A stretch of DNA of 64,000 bases from Cupriavidus necator A5-1 (GCF_000744095.1 NZ_JQLI01000008.1:3286001-3350000); one strand, 5' to 3'; counted from the first letter of the stretch, positions 36,134 through 45,372 are shown. The notes: a model not told the origin generated them from the letters alone. Numbers and translations are program-made.

Positions 36134-36265
36134 GGTGTACGTCTCGGTCCCGCCGTGGCGGCGCCGAGGGGCGCGGCGCGGGCGAGTGATGATGGATTGG
36201 CCGTCAATGCCGCAAAGCAAAGGCCCGCTGCGGGCAGCGGGCCGAAGATATCGACGGCAAGGGTA

Positions 36266-37309
36266 TTACTTGTACTTGGCGTTGGCCTTCTGCACGAAGG
36301 CGTTGGTATAGGTCTCTTCCAGCTTGATCGACTTGCCCTTCAGCTCAGCGTCGAACTGGCTCAGCGCGTTCAGTGCGGTGCGCGGGCCATCGGCCGGCAT
36401 GGTGCCGTCCGGCGAGATCGCTTCCTTGACCTTTTCCCACGCGGCCAGGTACAGCGCGCGGTCGCCCAGCAGGTAGCTTTCCGGCACGGTCTTGACGATA
36501 TCCGACGGACCCGCCTTTTGCAGCCATTTGAGCGCGCGCACCATGGCATTGGTCAGCGCCTGCGTGGTGTTGGGGTTCTGCTGGATAAAGGCCTGCGACG
36601 CATACAGGCAGCCCGACGGCATATTGCCGCCGAAGACCGCCTGGGTGTCCTTGAGCGTACGGGTGTCCGAGGCGACGCGCACTTCATTCTTCTGCGTCAG
36701 CATCGAGATCACCGGATCCAGGTTGGCCATCGCATCGATCTGGCCCGAACGCATCGCGGCCACCGCGCCGGCGCTGGCGCCCACGCCGATGAACGACACG
36801 TCCGACGGCTTCAGGCCGGACTTGGCCAGCACGAAGTTGGCCATCATATTGGTCGACGAGCCCGGTGCGGTCACGCCGATCTTCTTGCCCTTCAGGTCGG
36901 CGATCGACTTGAAGTTGGGCATGGTCTTGTTCGACACCACCAGCACGATCTGCGGGGCGCGGCCCTGCAGCACGAACTCCTGGTAGCGCTGGCCCTTGGC
37001 CTGCAGGTTGATGGTGTGCTCGTACGCGCCCGAGACCACGTCGGCGCTGCCGCCCACCACGGCCTGCAGCGCCTTGGCGCCGCCGGCGAAGTCGACGATC
37101 TCGACGTCCAGGCCTTCTTCCTTGAAGTAGCCCAGGCGCTCGGCGATGGTCAGCGGCAGGTAGTAGAAGAGGTTCTTGCCGCCCACCGCGATGGTGACCT
37201 TGCTCTTCTCCGGCTTGCCCTGCGCCTGCGCATAGCCGAAGGTGAACCATCCGGCCAGGAACAGCGCCAGCGCGATCAGGAATTGTTTCCAGAATTTCTT
37301 GTTATACAT
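36266..37309 (-). CDS. ABC transporter substrate-binding protein (NMT1/SsuA-like)
   Basis: A 347-residue periplasmic binding protein. It has a signal peptide of about 30 residues ending AQAQG. Conserved features of the NMT1/THI5-like fold are VGGKNLFYYLPLTIAERLGY, GSADVVSGAYEHTINLQAKG and KGKKIGVTAPGSSTNMM. It is the first gene of the ABC operon, with the ATPase 132 nt downstream. The ligand cannot be assigned; sulfonates, nitrate-like anions and pyrimidine precursors are all handled by this family. Confidence 0.88.
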   Translation of the reverse strand: MYNKKFWKQFLIALALFLAGWFTFGYAQAQGKPEKSKVTIAVGGKNLFYYLPLTIAERLGYFKEEGLDVEIVDFAGGAKALQAVVGGSADVVSGAYEHTINLQAKGQRYQEFVLQGRAPQIVLVVSNKTMPNFKSIADLKGKKIGVTAPGSSTNMMANFVLAKSGLKPSDVSFIGVGASAGAVAAMRSGQIDAMANLDPVISMLTQKNEVRVASDTRTLKDTQAVFGGNMPSGCLYASQAFIQQNPNTTQALTNAMVRALKWLQKAGPSDIVKTVPESYLLGDRALYLAAWEKVKEAISPDGTMPADGPRTALNALSQFDAELKGKSIKLEETYTNAFVQKANAKYK

Positions 37310-37491
37310 GCGTATCTCCTACCCGTTTGGACTGGAACGGCAACGCGGCCGAAGCCGTGGCAAGGGGGCGCGCCGCCGTGCGGCAAGTTGCGATGCTACC
37401 GGACGGATCGCGGGTCCGCATCGGTATCAATACCTAGCGAAACCCGCGAGCTTAGCGCCCTGACCTTTCGATCACCTTGCCGTGCTCTTCC

Positions 37492-38508
37492 TTATTCGGC
37501 GTGGATGTTGGCGGACTTGATCACCTTGGCCCAGCGCTCCAGCTCAGCCTTCTGGTATTGCGCCAGCTGCTGCGGGTTCATGTACTTGGCCTCGGCGCCC
37601 AGTTCCTCGGCCTTCTTGCGGAAGGCATCGGTGCGCACGATTTTCTCGATCTCACCGGTAAGCTTGTCGATCACCGCCTTGGGCGTGCCCGCCGGCGCGT
37701 ACATCGCGAACCACGACGACACGTCCAGGTCAGGGTAGCCGGCCTCGGGCGCCGACGGCACGTCCTTCAGGCTGGGCAGGCGGGTCTTGCTGGTGACCAC
37801 CAGCGGGCGCAGCTTGCCGGCGGCGATATGGCCCATCAGCGGCGGCGGCGTGGTCATGGTCAGGTCGACCGAACCACCCAGCAGGTCGGTCAGGGCCGGG
37901 CCGGTGCCCTTGTACGGCACGTGCGTGATTTTCGTGCCGGCCATCTGGTTCAGCAGCTCGGTCGACACGTGCTGCAGCGAGCCGTTGCCTGACGAGGCGT
38001 AGTTGAGCTTGTCCGGATGGGCCTTGGCATACGCCACCAGTTCCTTCAGCGTCTTGACCGGTAGGCTTGGGCGCACCACCAGCACCTGCGGCGCCGACAG
38101 GATATTGGCCACTGGCGCGAAGTCCTTGACCGGATCCCACGACAGGTTCTTGATCAGCAGCGGCGTGATGACGTGGTAGCCCGAGTACTGCACCATCAGC
38201 GTGTAGCCGTCCGGCTTGGCGCGCGCCACCACCTGCGCGGCGATGCTGCCGCTGCCGCCGGGGCGGTTGTCCACCACCACTGCCTGGCCCAGTGCCTTGG
38301 CCAGCGGCTCGGAAATCATCCGTGCCGCCAGGTCGGTGGTGCCGCCTGCCGCGGCCGATACCACCAGCGTCACCGGCCGATTGGGATAGCTGCCGTCCTG
38401 CGCCAGCGCGGTGGGCGCGAGCCAGGCCGTACCCAGCACCGCCAGCGTGGCGGCCACGGCCTTGCGCCGCGCGGGCATAGCGAGGATGAGTTGAAGGGCT
38501 TGCTTCAT
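37492..38508 (-). CDS. Bug-family (TctC-like) tripartite tricarboxylate carrier binding protein
   Basis: A 338-residue periplasmic solute receptor with a signal peptide ending in LAPTALA/QDGSYP. The Bug hallmarks PNRPVTLVVSAAAGGTTDLAARM, VDNRPGGSGSIAAQVV and LNYASSGNGSLQHVSTELL are present. Bug proteins bind carboxylates and related small acids. No TctA/TctB membrane partners are adjacent. It lies 79 nt downstream of the HMG-CoA-lyase-family gene, so it probably delivers or senses the substrate of that cassette. Confidence 0.93.
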   Translation of the reverse strand: MKQALQLILAMPARRKAVAATLAVLGTAWLAPTALAQDGSYPNRPVTLVVSAAAGGTTDLAARMISEPLAKALGQAVVVDNRPGGSGSIAAQVVARAKPDGYTLMVQYSGYHVITPLLIKNLSWDPVKDFAPVANILSAPQVLVVRPSLPVKTLKELVAYAKAHPDKLNYASSGNGSLQHVSTELLNQMAGTKITHVPYKGTGPALTDLLGGSVDLTMTTPPPLMGHIAAGKLRPLVVTSKTRLPSLKDVPSAPEAGYPDLDVSSWFAMYAPAGTPKAVIDKLTGEIEKIVRTDAFRKKAEELGAEAKYMNPQQLAQYQKAELERWAKVIKSANIHAE

Positions 38509-38587
38509 GAGGGTCTCCGTTATCTCTTAGAGATAGATGCGTTGTTCTTGTATTGACGCGGCGATGTCGCCACAGGGAATCGACAGG

Positions 38588-39556
38588 CTAGGGCTGCCCG
38601 GCGAAATGCTCCGCCAGCCAGGCTGGCGGCTGGTGCGTGCGCAGGCGCGGGCCGGCGCTCAGCAACTGGCTGTGGATGTCGCGCCCGACCAGTGCCGGCA
38701 TGCCGGCCACCACGTCGAGCAGCGCGCCCAGGTCGACGCCGGTCTCGACGCCCATGCAGTCGAACATGTGGACCAGGTCTTCGGTGCTGACGTTGCCGCT
38801 GGCACCTGGCGCATACGGGCAGCCGCCCAGGCCGCCGGCGGCCGCGTCGAAGCGCGTCACGCCGGTCTGCCACGCGGCCACGGCATTGGCCAGGCCCATG
38901 CCGCGGGTGTTGTGCAGGTGGATGGTCAGGCCGGCATCGGGCAGCGCGGCCTGGAACGCCTCGCACAGCGCGGCGACCTGGTTCGGGTAGGCCATGCCGG
39001 TCGTGTCGCACAGCGTGATGCCGGCCGCGCCGGCTGCGGCGAAGCGCGTGGCCAGTGCCATCACCGCGCCGGCATCGACCTCGCCTTCAAACGGGCAGCC
39101 AAACACCGTCGACAGCGAGACGTTGACCGGCACGCCGGCGGCGCCCGCGGCATCGATCATCGCCAGCAACTGGTCCTGCGACTGCTGGCGCGTCATGCGC
39201 AGGTTGGCGCGGTTGTGGGTCTCGCTGACCGACATCACCAGGTTGACCTCGTCCGGCCGGCACGACAGCGCGCGCTCCAGCCCGCGCAGGTTAGGCACCA
39301 GCGCGGTGTAGCGCACGCCCGGGTGGCGCTGCATGCGGTGCATCAGCGCCTCGGCATCGGCCAGCGCGGGGATGGCGCGGGCCGAGGTGAACGAGGTGGC
39401 TTCGATGCGGGCAAAGCCGCAGGCCGAGAGCGCGTCGAGGAAGGCGACCTTGGCGTCGGTCGGCACCACCACCGGCTCGATCTGCAGGCCGTCGCGCGGC
39501 GCGACTTCATTGATCTCGACGCGGGCGGGACCGCGCAGGTTGGTGGCGGCGCTCAT
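38588..39556 (-). CDS. hydroxymethylglutaryl-CoA lyase family protein
   Basis: A 322-residue TIM-barrel lyase. It has the N-terminal EVAPRDGLQIEP motif (metal-binding Asp), the HxH motif IHLHNTRGMG, and the signature GLGGCPYAPGASGN with the catalytic Cys. The family cleaves HMG-CoA to acetyl-CoA and acetoacetate, and some members act on citramalyl-type CoA esters. The start overlaps the CoA-transferase stop as ATGA, so the two are made together: thioester formation followed by C-C cleavage. Confidence 0.92.
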   Translation of the reverse strand: MSAATNLRGPARVEINEVAPRDGLQIEPVVVPTDAKVAFLDALSACGFARIEATSFTSARAIPALADAEALMHRMQRHPGVRYTALVPNLRGLERALSCRPDEVNLVMSVSETHNRANLRMTRQQSQDQLLAMIDAAGAAGVPVNVSLSTVFGCPFEGEVDAGAVMALATRFAAAGAAGITLCDTTGMAYPNQVAALCEAFQAALPDAGLTIHLHNTRGMGLANAVAAWQTGVTRFDAAAGGLGGCPYAPGASGNVSTEDLVHMFDCMGVETGVDLGALLDVVAGMPALVGRDIHSQLLSAGPRLRTHQPPAWLAEHFAGQP

Positions 39557-40749
39557 GCGATCACCTTGCGCGCGCGCAGGTCGGCGATAGCGGCGTCATC
39601 GAAGCCCGCCTGCTTCAGCACCGCATCGGTATGCTCGCCGAGCGTCGGCGCACGGTCATGGATTTCTCCGGGGCTGGCCGACAGCTTGGGCACCACGCCC
39701 GGCACTTCCACCGTCAGCCCGCCGGCCGAGGTCACCGACTCGATCACGCCGCGGGCGCGGTAGTGCGGGTCTTCGGCAATGTCCTTGACGGTATAGATGC
39801 GGCCCGACGGCACCTGCGCCTCGCGCAGCAGCGCCAGCGCCGAGTCCACCGTCTGCGTGCGGCTCCAGGCGGCGATGGCGGCATCGATCTCGTCGACGCG
39901 CTTCACCCGGCCATCGTTCTGCGCCAGCGACGGATCGTCGGCTAGGTCGGGCCGGCCGATGGCCAGCATCATGCGCTTGAAGATGGCGTCGCCATTGGCC
40001 GCCACCAGCACGTATTCGCCGCTGGCGCAGGGGTAGGCATTGGACGGGGCGATGCCTGGCAGCGCGCCGCCGGCGGGCTGGCGCACCGCGCCAAAGGCCG
40101 AGTATTCCGGCAGCAGGCTTTCGCTCAGGTTGAACAGCGACTCGTACAGCGCCACGTCGATGACCTGGCCCTCGCCGCCGCGCGCATCGCGCTGGTACAG
40201 CGCCAGCAGCACGCCCATGGCGCCGTGCAGGCCGGCGATGGTGTCGCCCAGCGACAGGCCGGCGCGCACCGGGGCGCGGCCCGGCTCGCCGGTCAGGTGG
40301 CGCAGGCCCGCCATGGCTTCGGCCACCGCGGCAAAGCCCGGCTCGTCCTTCTTCGGGCCGGTCTGGCCGTAGCCCGACACGCGCAGCATGATCAGGCGCG
40401 GGTTGTCGGCATGCAGCACATCCCAGCCCAGGCCCCACTTTTCCATGGTGCCGGGGCGGAAGTTCTCGATCAGCACATCGGCCTCGGCGGCCAGCTTGCG
40501 CACCAGCGCCTGGCCTTCCGGCTGGCGCAGGTCGATGCAAATCGATTCCTTGTTGCGCGACTGCGCTTCCCACCAGACCGAAGTGCCTTCATGCAGCATG
40601 CGCCATTTGCGCAGCGGATCGCCCTGCCCCGGCGGCTCCACTTTGATGATGTGGGCGCCGAAATCCGCCAGGGTCTTGGCGGCGAAGGGGCCGGCGATGA
40701 GTTGTCCGAGTTCGAGGACGCGAATGCCCTCGAGGATCTGTTGCGCCAT
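39553..40749 (-). CDS. CaiB/BaiF (class III) CoA-transferase
   Basis: A 398-residue CoA-transferase starting MAQQILEGIRVLELGQLIAGPF. The catalytic Asp is in GLSLGDTIAGLHG (about residue 169), and conserved VLIENFRPGTMEKWGLGWD and NKESICIDLR are present. It moves CoA between carboxylic acids through an aspartyl-CoA thioester. The next gene is an HMG-CoA-lyase-family protein, so succinyl-CoA:hydroxymethylglutarate (SUGCT-like) or citramalate transfer are the leading guesses. It is first in the cassette, downstream of the LysR gene. Confidence 0.92.
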   Translation of the reverse strand: MAQQILEGIRVLELGQLIAGPFAAKTLADFGAHIIKVEPPGQGDPLRKWRMLHEGTSVWWEAQSRNKESICIDLRQPEGQALVRKLAAEADVLIENFRPGTMEKWGLGWDVLHADNPRLIMLRVSGYGQTGPKKDEPGFAAVAEAMAGLRHLTGEPGRAPVRAGLSLGDTIAGLHGAMGVLLALYQRDARGGEGQVIDVALYESLFNLSESLLPEYSAFGAVRQPAGGALPGIAPSNAYPCASGEYVLVAANGDAIFKRMMLAIGRPDLADDPSLAQNDGRVKRVDEIDAAIAAWSRTQTVDSALALLREAQVPSGRIYTVKDIAEDPHYRARGVIESVTSAGGLTVEVPGVVPKLSASPGEIHDRAPTLGEHTDAVLKQAGFDDAAIADLRARKVIA

Positions 40750-40797
40750 GGGGTGTCTCCGTGCGATGCGATGTTATGTTGCAGTGCGGCAAGCCCA

Positions 40798-40813
40798 ATG
40801 ACTGGCTTGTCAT
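40798..40813 (-). promoter_or_regulatory. inverted repeat upstream of the CoA-transferase gene
   Basis: ATGAC-N6-GTCAT is a perfect 5-bp inverted repeat 49-64 nt before the CoA-transferase ATG, in the gap after the LysR gene. It is a candidate binding site for that regulator. Five-base repeats do occur by chance. Confidence 0.35.
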
Positions 40814-40926
40814 ACATTGCGTTCGAACGGAGTGTGCCCCAGCAGGGGCCCGCCTGGAATCGGCAATCGGAGAAGCGGGCTTTCTCGGAACGCGAAAGGC
40901 TCCGGAGGCGCCTCAGCGCGGGGGCG

Positions 40927-41832
40927 TCAGAACGGCGCCCGGTCCCCGCATAGGTGGCTGATCAGCAGCCGCGCAGACACCGTCAGCCCGGCCGGGTCGC
41001 GCAGCCCGATCAGCAGCGAGCGGCGCGCCCAGGCGTCCTGCAGCGACACCAGCGACAAGCCCATCGACTTGACGTGCGGCTCGGCCGCGATACGCGGCAG
41101 CACGCCCACGCCCAGCCCGGCCATCACCATGCGGCACATGGCGTCGAAGCTGCGCACCTGGATGCGCAGGCGGAACGGCCGGTCGAGCCGGCTGCTCTCC
41201 TCGAGCAGGCGCGCGGCCAGCGAGGTCTCCTGCGGCAGGCTGACGAAGTCGAATTCCAGCGTATCGGCGTAGCGCACGGGGCCGCGCGCGGCCAGCGGAT
41301 GGTTGGGTGGGGTGATGATGACCAGCTCGTCCTGCCGGTACTCGATCGTCATCAGCCCGGCCGCGGGGGTGCGGTCGGCAAAGATGCCGACGTCTGCGCG
41401 GTTCTCGACCAGCGCGGCGACGATATCGCGGCTGTTCTGCTCTTCCAGCTCGATGCGGATGGTCGGATGGTGCTGCATGAACGACGCCAGGTCGTCCGGC
41501 AGGAACTGCGTGATCGCAGAGGTATTAGCGCATACGCGTACCTGCCCGCGCACGCCGGAGGCGTAGTCCGACATCACGCCGGCCATGCGCTCGACGTCCT
41601 GCAGGATGGTCAGCGCGTGGTGGAAGCAAGCTTGCCCGGCCTCGGTCAGCTGCACGCCGGCGGCATGGCGGAAGAACAGCGGCGCGCCCACCGCGGTCTC
41701 CAGGTCGGAGATGCGTTTGCTGGCGGCGGCCACGGCCAGGTGCGACTGGCGCGCGCCGGCCGAGATGCTGCCTTGCCGGGCCACGGCCACGAACAAGCCA
41801 AGCGTGACGAGATCGAAGCGGGCCAGGTTCAT
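40927..41832 (-). CDS. LysR-family transcriptional regulator
   Basis: A 301-residue LTTR with an N-terminal winged helix (about 1-65: FVAVARQGSISAGARQSHLA with AAASKRISDLE) and a periplasmic-binding-like effector domain. It lies directly upstream of, and on the same strand as, the CoA-transferase/lyase/Bug cassette, so it is the likely local regulator, with the substrate or its CoA ester as inducer. The 177-nt gap carries a candidate operator. Its start MNLARFDLVTLGLF fits family length. Confidence 0.9.
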   Translation of the reverse strand: MNLARFDLVTLGLFVAVARQGSISAGARQSHLAVAAASKRISDLETAVGAPLFFRHAAGVQLTEAGQACFHHALTILQDVERMAGVMSDYASGVRGQVRVCANTSAITQFLPDDLASFMQHHPTIRIELEEQNSRDIVAALVENRADVGIFADRTPAAGLMTIEYRQDELVIITPPNHPLAARGPVRYADTLEFDFVSLPQETSLAARLLEESSRLDRPFRLRIQVRSFDAMCRMVMAGLGVGVLPRIAAEPHVKSMGLSLVSLQDAWARRSLLIGLRDPAGLTVSARLLISHLCGDRAPF

Positions 41833-41902
41833 GGGGCAGGCAGGGAGCGGAGAGAAGATCCGGTCGATCGGCGCGCGGGCGTGCAGCCCCGCGCGATCCG
41901 GC

Positions 41903-42517
41903 TCAGAGGTTGCGGCGGTCCATCACCGCGCGCGCGATGGTGCCGGCGTCGACGTATTCCAGCTCGCCGCCGACCGGCACGCCGCGCGCCAGGCGCGATA
42001 CCTTGAGCCCGCGTGCCTTCAGCATTTCGCCGATGTAGTGGGCGGTGGCCTCGCCTTCGCTGGTGAAGTTGGTGGCGACAATGACTTCGCCGACGGGACC
42101 GCCCAGTTCCGGCTCGGTGGCGCGCGCCAGCAGCCGGTCCAGGTGGATCTCGCGCGGGCCGATGCCGTCCAGCGGCGACAGCCGCCCCATCAGCACGAAG
42201 TACTTGCCGCGGTAGGTCAGCGTCTGCTCGATCATGACCTGGTCGGCCGGTGTTTCCACCACGCACAGCAGCGCGGCGTCGCGGCGATCGTCCAGGCAGG
42301 TCTCGCAGATCTCCTGCTCGGTGAAGGTATTGCAGCGCTGGCAGTGGCGGATATGGTCCGCCGCGCCGCGCAGTGCGTCGCCCAGCTTGCGCGCGCCCTC
42401 GCGGTCGTGTTGCAGCAGGTGGTAGGCCATGCGCTGGGCGGACTTGGGCCCAACGCCGGGCAGCACCCGCAGCGCCTCGACCAGCGCCTGCAGCGAGGTG
42501 GGCGACGAAGCTTTCAC
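41903..42517 (-). CDS. recR: recombination mediator protein RecR
   Basis: A 204-residue protein with a helix-hairpin-helix (VLPGVGPKSAQRMAYHLL), a Cys4 zinc finger (HCQRCNTFTEQEICETC), and a Toprim domain (LCVVETPADQVMIEQ). With RecF/RecO it loads RecA at gaps. The order dnaX-ybaB-recR is strongly conserved, and it starts 8 nt after ybaB. Confidence 0.97.
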   Translation of the reverse strand: MKASSPTSLQALVEALRVLPGVGPKSAQRMAYHLLQHDREGARKLGDALRGAADHIRHCQRCNTFTEQEICETCLDDRRDAALLCVVETPADQVMIEQTLTYRGKYFVLMGRLSPLDGIGPREIHLDRLLARATEPELGGPVGEVIVATNFTSEGEATAHYIGEMLKARGLKVSRLARGVPVGGELEYVDAGTIARAVMDRRNL

Positions 42518-42525
42518 GGTTGCTT

Positions 42526-42858
42526 TCAGAACGGCAGCTTGAAGCCCGGCGGCAGCGGCAGGCCCGAGGTCATCGAGCCCATCTTTTCCTGCGTGGTGGC
42601 CTCGGCCTTGCGCACGGCGTCATTGAAGGCGGCGGCGACGAGGTCTTCCAGCAGCTCCTTGTCTTCGCCCTCGGCCAGCAGGCTGGGGTCGATGCTCACG
42701 CGCTTGACGTCGTTCTTGCAGGTCATGACCACCTTGACGAGACCGGCGCCGGACTGGCCCTCGACCTCGATCTGGGCCAGCTGCTCCTGCATCTTCTTCA
42801 TGTTTTCCTGCATCTGCTGGGCTTGCTTCATCAGCCCGGCGAGTTGACCTTTCATCAT
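42526..42858 (-). CDS. nucleoid-associated protein YbaB/EbfC family
   Basis: A 110-residue small DNA-binding protein starting MMKGQLAGLMKQAQQMQENM, with a helical N-terminus followed by the SGAGLVKVVMTCKNDVKRVS strand region. It forms dimers that bind DNA. An adjacent second Met could be the true start. It lies between dnaX and recR as in most bacteria. Confidence 0.95.
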   Translation of the reverse strand: MMKGQLAGLMKQAQQMQENMKKMQEQLAQIEVEGQSGAGLVKVVMTCKNDVKRVSIDPSLLAEGEDKELLEDLVAAAFNDAVRKAEATTQEKMGSMTSGLPLPPGFKLPF

Positions 42859-42942
42859 GATGGGACGCTCCTGGATTCGGTAAGAAATTCGGTGGTGGAA
42901 ATTCGGTAAGGCAAGTGCCTGCGGCGGTCTGCGCGGGCCCGG

Positions 42943-45273
42943 TCAGGCCGCGCGCGGCTGGATCGAACCGGGCACGATCTGGCCGCCGAAGTCGCGCAGC
43001 AGCCCCTGCACGAAGGGATCGGCCTCGATCACGGCTTCGGCCTGGCGCTGGCGCTCGGCACGGGCCTCGGCATCGGCGGCCGCCGCGGTGACCGAGACCC
43101 CGCCCACTTCGCAGGCCACGCGCACCGACTCGCCGAAGTGGTCGCACAGCGCCTGCTGCAGCCGCTCGGCCACGCCGTTCTCGCCCAGGGCCGCGACCGG
43201 GATGCGCAGGTGGAAGGTACGCCCGACCACCTGTGTCAGTTCGCTCTGGTAGGCCAGTTGCTGCGCCAGGCCCTTCAATGGCAGGCCGGCTGCCAGTACC
43301 GGCCATTCGCCGGTGAAGACCGGCGGCGTGCCGTCTTCGCCGGCTGCGGGCGGGCGGGGGGCGACGTACTTGGCGGGCTCGGACGGAGCGGCATACGGCG
43401 CCGGCGCGGCTTGGGCGACTTCGCGAACTGGCTCGGCTTCACGCGCGGCCGGGCTTGCAGGCCGGGCCGCGCCGTTGCGCGGGGCGGCACGCGAAACAGG
43501 TTCGCTGAAGCCGTTGTCGCTGTAGCCCGGGTCGCTGTCATAGGGACCGATGACCGGCAGGTCGGGCGGCAGGTCTTCCCACGGTGGCACGTCGCTGCCA
43601 CCTGCCATTTCCCACGGCGGCACCGACTCCGGCTCGGGCTGGCGTGCGGCAGCCTTCGGCGCGGGCCTTGCAGCCGGCGCGGACGCTTGTTGCGGGGCAG
43701 GCTGTGCAGATGCCTGGGCCGGCGGCCTTGCGGGCGGCGCTGCCGGGCGGCTTACTGCCGCGGCACCGGGCGCGCGCAAGGGCTGGGCCGGCGGGCGCTG
43801 CGCGGCGGCGGGCGCTGCCGGCATGGCCGGCGGCGGCGCGTTGCGGGCACCACCCCGGGCGGCGGAGGCCTGGCGTGCGGCGGCCAGCGCGGCGCGTGCC
43901 GGCGACATGGCAGCGTCAGGCGCAGGGCGTGCCGGCGCTGCGGGTTCGGTGGCCGGTTGCGGCTGTGCGGCGGGTGCCGGCGCGGCTGGTTTTGCCGCGG
44001 CGGGCATCGCCGCTGCCGTCGCCGGGGCTGACGGGGCCGCCGTGACGGGACTTGCCGCGGCGGTCGCATGACGGGTTTCGGCAGGCCCGGCCGCCAGCGC
44101 CGCGCTGCGCGGACGCGACGGCGCGGCGCCGCCGCCCTGCCCTTGTGCCGACACCGGCGACGGCTCCGGCGCCGACGACGGCCGGAACGCCAGCATGCGC
44201 AGCAGCGTCATGGTGAAGCCGGCGTACTCGTCCGGCGCGAGCGCCAGCTCGCTGCGGCCAAGGTTGGCGATCTGGTAGAACAGCTGCACTTCCTGCGCGT
44301 CGAACACGCCGGCCAGGCGGCGCACATCGTCCGCTTCGGGCCATTCCTCCTGCACCGAGGCCGGCACGGCCTGCGCCAGCGCCACCTTGTGCAGCAGCGA
44401 GCCCAGGTCCTGCAGCGCGCCGGCGAACGACAGGCTGCGGTCGGCCATGGCATCGGCAATCGCCAGCATGGCGGCGCCGTCCTCGGCGGCGAGCGCATCG
44501 AGCAGTTGGACCAGGTAACCCTGGTCGATCGCGCCCAGCATGCCGCGCACCGCCTCTTCCGAGACCTGGCCTGCGCTGTAGGCGATGGCCTGGTCGGTCA
44601 GCGACAGCGCGTCGCGCATCGAGCCATGCGCGGCCTGGGCCAGCAGCCGCAGGGCGTTGCCGTCATGGCCGATGCCTTCCTGCGCCAGGATATGGTCCAG
44701 GTGCGAGACGATATGCCCCGGCGGCATCTGCTTGAGGTTGAACTGCAGGCAGCGCGACAGCACCGTGACCGGAATCTTCTGCGGATCGGTGGTGGCGAGG
44801 ATGAACTTGACGTGCCCGGGCGGCTCCTCCAGCGTCTTCAGCATGGCGTTGAAGGCGTGGTTGGTCAGCATGTGCACTTCGTCGATCATGTAGACCTTGA
44901 AGCGCCCGGTGCCCGGGGCGTAGACCGCCTTGTCGAGCAGTTGCGCCATCTCGTCGACGCCGCGGTTGGAGGCCGCGTCCATCTCGATGTAGTCGACGAA
45001 GCGGCCGCTGTCGATCTCGGTGCAGGCCTTGCACACTCCGCACGGCTGGGCGGTGATGCCGCCGTTGCCGTCAGGGCCGGTGCAGTTCAGGGCCTTGGCC
45101 AGGATCCGCGACAGCGTGGTCTTGCCGACCCCGCGCGTGCCGGTGAACAGGTAGGCATGGTGCAGCCGCTGCTGTTCCAGCGCGTGCGTGAGCGCGCGGA
45201 CCACGTGCTCCTGGCCGACCAGCGTGGTGAAATCCCTGGGGCGCCATTTGCGCGCTAGAACTTGATAACTCAT
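42943..45273 (-). CDS. dnaX: DNA polymerase III subunits gamma and tau
   Basis: A 776-residue clamp-loader ATPase. Walker A GTRGVGKTTLSRILA is near residue 45. The zinc module includes NCTGPDGNG and CGVCKAC. DEVHML (Walker B) and the sensor motif follow. Residues about 370-640 are a very Ala/Pro-rich linker, after which the tau-specific C-terminal domain is present. I saw no A-rich slippery site, so only full-length tau may be made. A TACAAT box lies 7 nt before the ATG. Confidence 0.95.
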   Translation of the reverse strand: MSYQVLARKWRPRDFTTLVGQEHVVRALTHALEQQRLHHAYLFTGTRGVGKTTLSRILAKALNCTGPDGNGGITAQPCGVCKACTEIDSGRFVDYIEMDAASNRGVDEMAQLLDKAVYAPGTGRFKVYMIDEVHMLTNHAFNAMLKTLEEPPGHVKFILATTDPQKIPVTVLSRCLQFNLKQMPPGHIVSHLDHILAQEGIGHDGNALRLLAQAAHGSMRDALSLTDQAIAYSAGQVSEEAVRGMLGAIDQGYLVQLLDALAAEDGAAMLAIADAMADRSLSFAGALQDLGSLLHKVALAQAVPASVQEEWPEADDVRRLAGVFDAQEVQLFYQIANLGRSELALAPDEYAGFTMTLLRMLAFRPSSAPEPSPVSAQGQGGGAAPSRPRSAALAAGPAETRHATAAASPVTAAPSAPATAAAMPAAAKPAAPAPAAQPQPATEPAAPARPAPDAAMSPARAALAAARQASAARGGARNAPPPAMPAAPAAAQRPPAQPLRAPGAAAVSRPAAPPARPPAQASAQPAPQQASAPAARPAPKAAARQPEPESVPPWEMAGGSDVPPWEDLPPDLPVIGPYDSDPGYSDNGFSEPVSRAAPRNGAARPASPAAREAEPVREVAQAAPAPYAAPSEPAKYVAPRPPAAGEDGTPPVFTGEWPVLAAGLPLKGLAQQLAYQSELTQVVGRTFHLRIPVAALGENGVAERLQQALCDHFGESVRVACEVGGVSVTAAAADAEARAERQRQAEAVIEADPFVQGLLRDFGGQIVPGSIQPRAA

Positions 45274-45280
45274 GGCGGCG

Positions 45281-45286
45281 ATTGTA
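45281..45286 (-). promoter_or_regulatory. putative -10 box of dnaX (TACAAT)
   Basis: On the minus strand GCTACAATCGCCGCC leads straight into the dnaX ATG with a 7-nt gap. This implies a transcript with an almost absent leader, as for rlmB and surE. Confidence 0.45.
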
Positions 45287-45372
45287 GCAAATGGCGACCG
45301 CCCGGAGCCTGCCGGGCCCCGGGACTTTGCGGCTTGCCAGGGAAGCCCGCCACCAGGGCCCCGCCGCAGGCT

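Noticed and set aside
43400..44200. Programmed frameshift in dnaX to make the gamma subunit
   Set aside because: The linker is Ala/Pro-rich GC sequence with no A AAA AAG-type slippery site that I could find.
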